A stretch of DNA of 8,109 nucleotides from Chloroflexota bacterium (lineage in GTDB: Bacteria; Chloroflexota; Dehalococcoidia; Tepidiformales; Tepidiformaceae). The stretch is taken from NCBI GenBank assembly GCA_963169135.1, contig CAUJEQ010000017.1:1-8109 (forward strand), given 5' to 3'. Position 1 is the stretch's first letter. Every line of letters starts with the position of its first letter. The position numbers and the translations under genes were made by a program. A model generated the notes under the pieces. It was given only the letters and a program-made list of their open reading frames with translations. It did no database searches and was not told the DNA's origin. Below, one piece after another: positions 5,310 through 8,109 of this stretch.

Positions 5310-6758
5310 ATGGCTTACAAGTGGCGCTGCCTGATCGCGGTCGCGTTCGGCACCTTCATGGCGACCATGGACTTCAGCATCGTGAACGTTGCGCTGCCGA
5401 CGCTCTCGCGGGAGTTCGACCGTTCGCCGGACACGGTGGTATGGGCGACGCTGATCTCGAGCCTGGTAGTGACGGGCCTGACGCTGACCGCCGGGCGCGT
5501 GGGCGACCTCTATGGGCGGAAGCGGGTGTACATCACGGGGTGGGTGATCTTCACGCTCGGGATGGCTATCGCGAGCTTCGCACAGAACATCGAGCAGCTG
5601 ATCGCGTACCGGTTCTTCCAGGCGATCGGCGTCTCGCTGGCGATGGCCAACGGCAACGCCATCGTTACCGACGCGTTCCCGCCGGAGGAGCGCGGCCAGG
5701 CCCTGGGGACAACTGGTTCGGTCGTCGGCGCGGGGCTGATGTCGGGGCCGATCATCGGCGGCGTGTTGCTGGGCCTGTTCGGGTGGCAGTCGATTTTCTA
5801 CCTGCGCGTGCCGATCGGGATCATCGCGATGACGCTGGCGTTCCTGTTCATCCGTCCTTCAGAGCCGCTGCCGGCAGGGACATCGCGGAAGCTGGACATC
5901 CCGGGGGCGGTCGCGCTGTTCGCGTCGCTCTCGTCAGCGTTGTTGGCGGTGAACCGGGGGCAATCGTGGGGGTGGGGTTCGCCCGTGATCCTGGGGCTGC
6001 TGATTTTCGCGATTTGCGCGCTGGTGGCGTTCTTGCGGATCGAGTCGAAAGCAGTGAGCCCGGTGGTGGCGCTGGCGCTGTTCAAGGTGCGGGCCTTCAG
6101 CGTTGGCGTTTCGAGCCTGGCGCTGAGCTTCGCGGGCCAATCCGCGGTGACGTTCCTGCTGCCGTTCTACCTGCAGGAAGTGAAGGACTTTTCGACGGCG
6201 CGGACGGGGCTGGTGATGGCGACGGTGCCGAGCATGATGCTGTTGCTTTCCCCGGTGAGCGGGCGGGTCTCGGACCGGTACGGGTTCCGGCACCAGACGA
6301 CGTTCGGGATTGCGCTGGTTTCGATCGGCCTCCTTTCGATGGCAACGATCAATGCCGGGACACCAGTGCCGATGCTGGTCCTGCGGCTGGCGCTGATCGG
6401 GATCGGCACCGCTATATTCATGTCGCCCAACAGCTCGGCGATCATGGGCAGTGTGCCGAGGGATCGGCTGGGGACGGCCTCGGCGGCGGTGGGCACGGCC
6501 AGGAACATCGGCAACGCCACGGGGCTGGCGATGGCGAGCGCGATCGTGGTGGCAGTCTCGACGGCATCGGCCGGGTTCAGTGCCGAACGGCTGGCGGACA
6601 TGCCCGAGGGTGCGCTGGTCGACGGCATCCGGGTGGCGTTCCTGGTGGCGGCGATCGCGTCATCCACAGCGATCGTCGCTTCCTCGCTCAGAGGACGACC
6701 GGCACGGGCGGTGGTTGTCGCGGGGAGCGGGGTTGCGCCCGCGGCCGGCCGGGAGTAG
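5310..6758 (+). CDS. MFS multidrug exporter, DHA2 (EmrB/QacA, 14-TM type)
   Basis: This 482-residue inner-membrane transporter of the major facilitator superfamily probably exports drugs or other small hydrophobic compounds by proton antiport. Diagnostic motifs are MDFSIVNVALPTL (20-32, motif D1 of the 14-TM group, with Asp21), AGRVGDLYGRKRVY (61-74, motif A between helices 2 and 3) and GSVVGAGLMSGPIIGG (136-151, motif C of antiporters). Alternating hydrophobic segments continue to about residue 460, and the length fits the DHA2 family (about 470-510). The ATG at 5310 begins just before the first helix and has no Shine-Dalgarno sequence, but a good promoter ends 8 nt upstream, which argues for a leaderless mRNA. 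The SDR gene follows after 25 nt and is likely co-transcribed. The substrate cannot be told from the sequence. Confidence 0.93.
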   Translation: MAYKWRCLIAVAFGTFMATMDFSIVNVALPTLSREFDRSPDTVVWATLISSLVVTGLTLTAGRVGDLYGRKRVYITGWVIFTLGMAIASFAQNIEQLIAYRFFQAIGVSLAMANGNAIVTDAFPPEERGQALGTTGSVVGAGLMSGPIIGGVLLGLFGWQSIFYLRVPIGIIAMTLAFLFIRPSEPLPAGTSRKLDIPGAVALFASLSSALLAVNRGQSWGWGSPVILGLLIFAICALVAFLRIESKAVSPVVALALFKVRAFSVGVSSLALSFAGQSAVTFLLPFYLQEVKDFSTARTGLVMATVPSMMLLLSPVSGRVSDRYGFRHQTTFGIALVSIGLLSMATINAGTPVPMLVLRLALIGIGTAIFMSPNSSAIMGSVPRDRLGTASAAVGTARNIGNATGLAMASAIVVAVSTASAGFSAERLADMPEGALVDGIRVAFLVAAIASSTAIVASSLRGRPARAVVVAGSGVAPAAGRE

Positions 6759-6783
6759 CACTACACACTTCAGGGGGAAAGCA

Positions 6784-7560
6784 ATGGAACAGCGGTTTGC
6801 GAGCAAGGTCGTAGTGATCACCGGGGCGGCCGGAGGAATCGGGCGGGCGGCGGCAGTGCGGTTCGCGGGCGAAGGGGCGAATGTGGTGGCAGTTGACCTG
6901 CCGGGTAGCGGGCTGGAGGAAACCGTCGCGGCGGTGGAGGGAGCGGGCCAAAGCGCTATCGCTGTCGCTGCCGACGTAACGAAAGCGGCGGACGTGGAGA
7001 AATACGTAACGGCCGCGAAGGAGCGCTTCGGGCGAATCGACGCGTTCTTCAACAACGCGGGGATCGAGGGCTGGATTGGGCCGATGCTGGCTTACCCGGA
7101 GGACCAGTTCGACCGGGTGCTGGCGGTGAATGTGAAGGGTGTCTGGCTCGGGATGAAGTACGTGGCGCCGGTGATGGCGGCCGGGGGCGGCGGCACGATC
7201 GTGAACACGGCTTCGGTGGCCGGGCTTAGCGGGACTCCGGGGATCATCGCCTACGGCGCGAGTAAGCACGCAGTGGTGGGGATGACGAAGACAGCGGCTC
7301 TGGAGCTGGCGCCAGCGAAGATCCGGGTGAACGCGGTGTGCCCATCGCCGATCGAGACGCGGATGATGCGGGCGCTGGAGCGGGGCATGAATCCCGACGC
7401 ACCCGAGGAGGCCAAGGAGCGCATGGTCGCGACCAACCCGATGGGGCGGTATGGCGAGCCGGAAGAGGTCGCCGCAGTGGTGGCATTCCTGTGCAGCGCA
7501 GACGCGGGCTACCTGACCGGCGAGATCATCCCGGTCGACGGTGGGCGAATGGCGAGGTAG
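6784..7560 (+). CDS. Classical short-chain dehydrogenase/reductase (SDR), probably NAD-dependent
   Basis: This 258-residue FabG-like oxidoreductase acts on an alcohol or ketone. The cofactor motif TGAAGGIG is at residues 13-20, and Asp38 at the end of the second strand (AVDLPG) favours NAD(H) over NADP(H). NNAG lies at 90-93, the catalytic Asn at 116 (AVNVKG), Ser144 in NTASVAG, and the Tyr157-x-x-x-Lys161 pair in AYGASK. The C-terminal substrate region includes CPSPIETRMM and ends YLTGEIIPVDGG, as in typical family members. All catalytic residues are present, so it should be active; the substrate is unknown. The frame is open further upstream, but ATG 6784 matches the family start and has GGGGGAAA 3 nt upstream (6773-6780). 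It lies 25 nt after the exporter gene, so the two are probably one operon. The enzyme may modify a compound handled by the exporter (inference). Confidence 0.94.
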   Translation: MEQRFASKVVVITGAAGGIGRAAAVRFAGEGANVVAVDLPGSGLEETVAAVEGAGQSAIAVAADVTKAADVEKYVTAAKERFGRIDAFFNNAGIEGWIGPMLAYPEDQFDRVLAVNVKGVWLGMKYVAPVMAAGGGGTIVNTASVAGLSGTPGIIAYGASKHAVVGMTKTAALELAPAKIRVNAVCPSPIETRMMRALERGMNPDAPEEAKERMVATNPMGRYGEPEEVAAVVAFLCSADAGYLTGEIIPVDGGRMAR

Positions 7561-7611
7561 CGGGGATGTGCGAAGAGTCTGCACCGCCAGGGCGCGAACT
7601 GTGCCAGGGGA

Positions 7612-7634
7612 CCACCACTGCCGGCCGTTGGTGG
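7612..7634. other. Inverted repeat downstream of the SDR gene
   Basis: CCACCA (7612-7617) and TGGTGG (7629-7634) could form a 6-bp stem with an 11-nt GC-rich loop, 51 nt after the SDR stop. It might slow or end transcription of the exporter-SDR operon, but no T-run follows. The rest of the 144-nt gap (7561-7704) holds the elements listed separately and no gene. Confidence 0.25.
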
Positions 7635-7670
7635 ACCGGTGGGGACGGGAAACCAGACCGGATAGCCGTG

Positions 7671-7687
7671 ATCCGCATACGGCGGAT
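7671..7687. promoter_or_regulatory. Possible operator palindrome upstream of the lipoprotein gene
   Basis: ATCCGC and GCGGAT form 6-bp inverted arms around a 5-nt centre (ATACG). The palindrome ends 5 nt before the -10-like box at 7693, where the -35 box and spacer would lie. A dimeric repressor or activator could bind there. This is inference from position and symmetry only. Confidence 0.35.
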
Positions 7688-7692
7688 TGCTG

Positions 7693-7698
7693 TAGTTT
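7693..7698 (+). promoter_or_regulatory. -10-like box of the lipoprotein gene
   Basis: TAGTTT matches TATAAT at four of six positions and ends 6 nt before the GTG at 7705. The predicted transcription start is thus the G of the start codon itself. No Shine-Dalgarno sequence is present, which fits a leaderless mRNA. Confidence 0.4.
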
Positions 7699-7704
7699 GA
7701 GCGC

Positions 7705-8109
7705 GTGAAGATTTCGCGAGAGGTTGTGGGCATCGTTGTGGCCTGGGCTGCCGCTGCGGGGCTGCTGGTGGGCGGTTGTGGCGGCGACAGCGAAGACGAG
7801 TTCGAGGACATCCGCAAGACCGCGACCGCGGCAGCGCTGTTAACGCCTTCCCCCACGGCGGCACCGACGGTGGACCCGCTTGCGGCGTGGTACGCAGACG
7901 CGCTCAAGGCTGCGGACGCACTGGCCGAGGCGGTGAACCAGTTGAACGACGACATGCTCGCGGCGCAGCAGAACCAGGCCGACCCGAAGGTGCCGGGCTT
8001 GCTGACGGCTGACGCGGACCTCGTGATCGCGAAGGCGGCAGCGCTGACCGCGGTGCGGGCACCAGCGGGGGCGTCCGAAGCGCTCACGGGGAAGGTCGCG
8101 GAGGCGGTG
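7705..8109 (+). CDS. Putative lipoprotein, 3' end outside window
   Basis: This frame runs open to the right edge, giving 135 visible residues from a GTG start. Residues 1-24 form a lipoprotein signal peptide: KISR charged start, VVGIVVAWAAAAGLL core, then the lipobox-like LVGG before Cys25. After lipidation Cys25 would anchor the protein on the outer face of the cytoplasmic membrane. A short acidic segment (28-35) and a Thr/Ala/Pro linker (about 38-57, including TPSPTAAPT) lead into an Ala-rich, probably helical region (from about 58: WYADALKAADALAEAVNQLN). I recognise no domain. A - strand frame covers the same DNA but is Ser/Ala-rich and lacks family features. The signal peptide and the -10 box just upstream support the + strand reading. 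The start codon choice rests on the signal peptide and promoter position. Confidence 0.72.
   Translation, partial: MKISREVVGIVVAWAAAAGLLVGGCGGDSEDEFEDIRKTATAAALLTPSPTAAPTVDPLAAWYADALKAADALAEAVNQLNDDMLAAQQNQADPKVPGLLTADADLVIAKAAALTAVRAPAGASEALTGKVAEAV

Noticed and set aside
5012..6814. Very long + strand frame (600 codons) across the methyltransferase end and the exporter
   Set aside because: It is Arg/Gly/Asp-rich without domains. The overlapping exporter frame has all MFS motifs and regular hydrophobic segments.
7509..8087. - strand frame (192 codons) opposite the lipoprotein gene
   Set aside because: It is Ser/Ala-rich with no recognisable domain. The + strand reading has a lipoprotein signal peptide and a -10 box at the right distance.

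Overview
The window is GC-rich bacterial DNA, densely packed with short intergenic gaps. It carries eight protein-coding genes. Six lie on the + strand (SPFH protein, universal stress protein, hydrolase-cyclase fusion, methyltransferase, MFS exporter, SDR), with the start of a seventh at the right edge (lipoprotein). Two lie on the - strand (a small membrane protein and a tandem GrpB protein). That makes nine in total, with the first and last cut by the window edges. I see no rRNA, tRNA, CRISPR array, transposase or phage gene. High GC, a type III cyclase fused to an alpha/beta-hydrolase domain, and start codons sitting directly behind -10 boxes would fit Chloroflexota or Actinomycetota. I lean weakly to Chloroflexota, and nothing in the window settles it.

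Layout. Positions 2-709 (+) encode the C-terminal part of a HIR-type SPFH/band 7 protein. Its stop codon directly abuts the stop of a convergent - strand gene (1768-710) for a protein made of two GrpB domains. That gene is preceded by a small secreted or membrane-anchored His-rich protein gene (2158-1802), and the two probably form one operon. A 279-nt divergent control region (2159-2437) separates this pair from the + strand run. The run contains a universal stress protein (2438-2935), a hydrolase-like plus class III cyclase fusion (3018-4370), a SAM-dependent methyltransferase (4438-5235), a 14-TM-type MFS drug exporter (5310-6758) and a classical SDR oxidoreductase (6784-7560). A lipoprotein (from 7705) is cut by the window end.

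Working together. The exporter and SDR are 25 nt apart and are likely co-transcribed. The methyltransferase gene is bracketed by two near-identical 25-bp direct repeats. Each repeat sits in the promoter region of the next gene (methyltransferase and exporter), which suggests a duplicated promoter segment or shared control. The stress protein next to the cyclase may be a cyclic-nucleotide receptor/producer pair, which is inference by analogy with mycobacterial cAMP-binding USPs.

Most notable points: (1) the hydrolase-like half of the cyclase protein appears to have lost its catalytic triad, and the cyclase half has unusual substrate-specifying residues; (2) the duplicated promoter segment around the methyltransferase; (3) a pattern of -10-like hexamers 6-10 nt before start codons that lack a Shine-Dalgarno sequence, implying leaderless mRNAs alongside SD-led genes; (4) the tandem GrpB duplication. 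No clear novel multi-gene defence or mobile system is visible.
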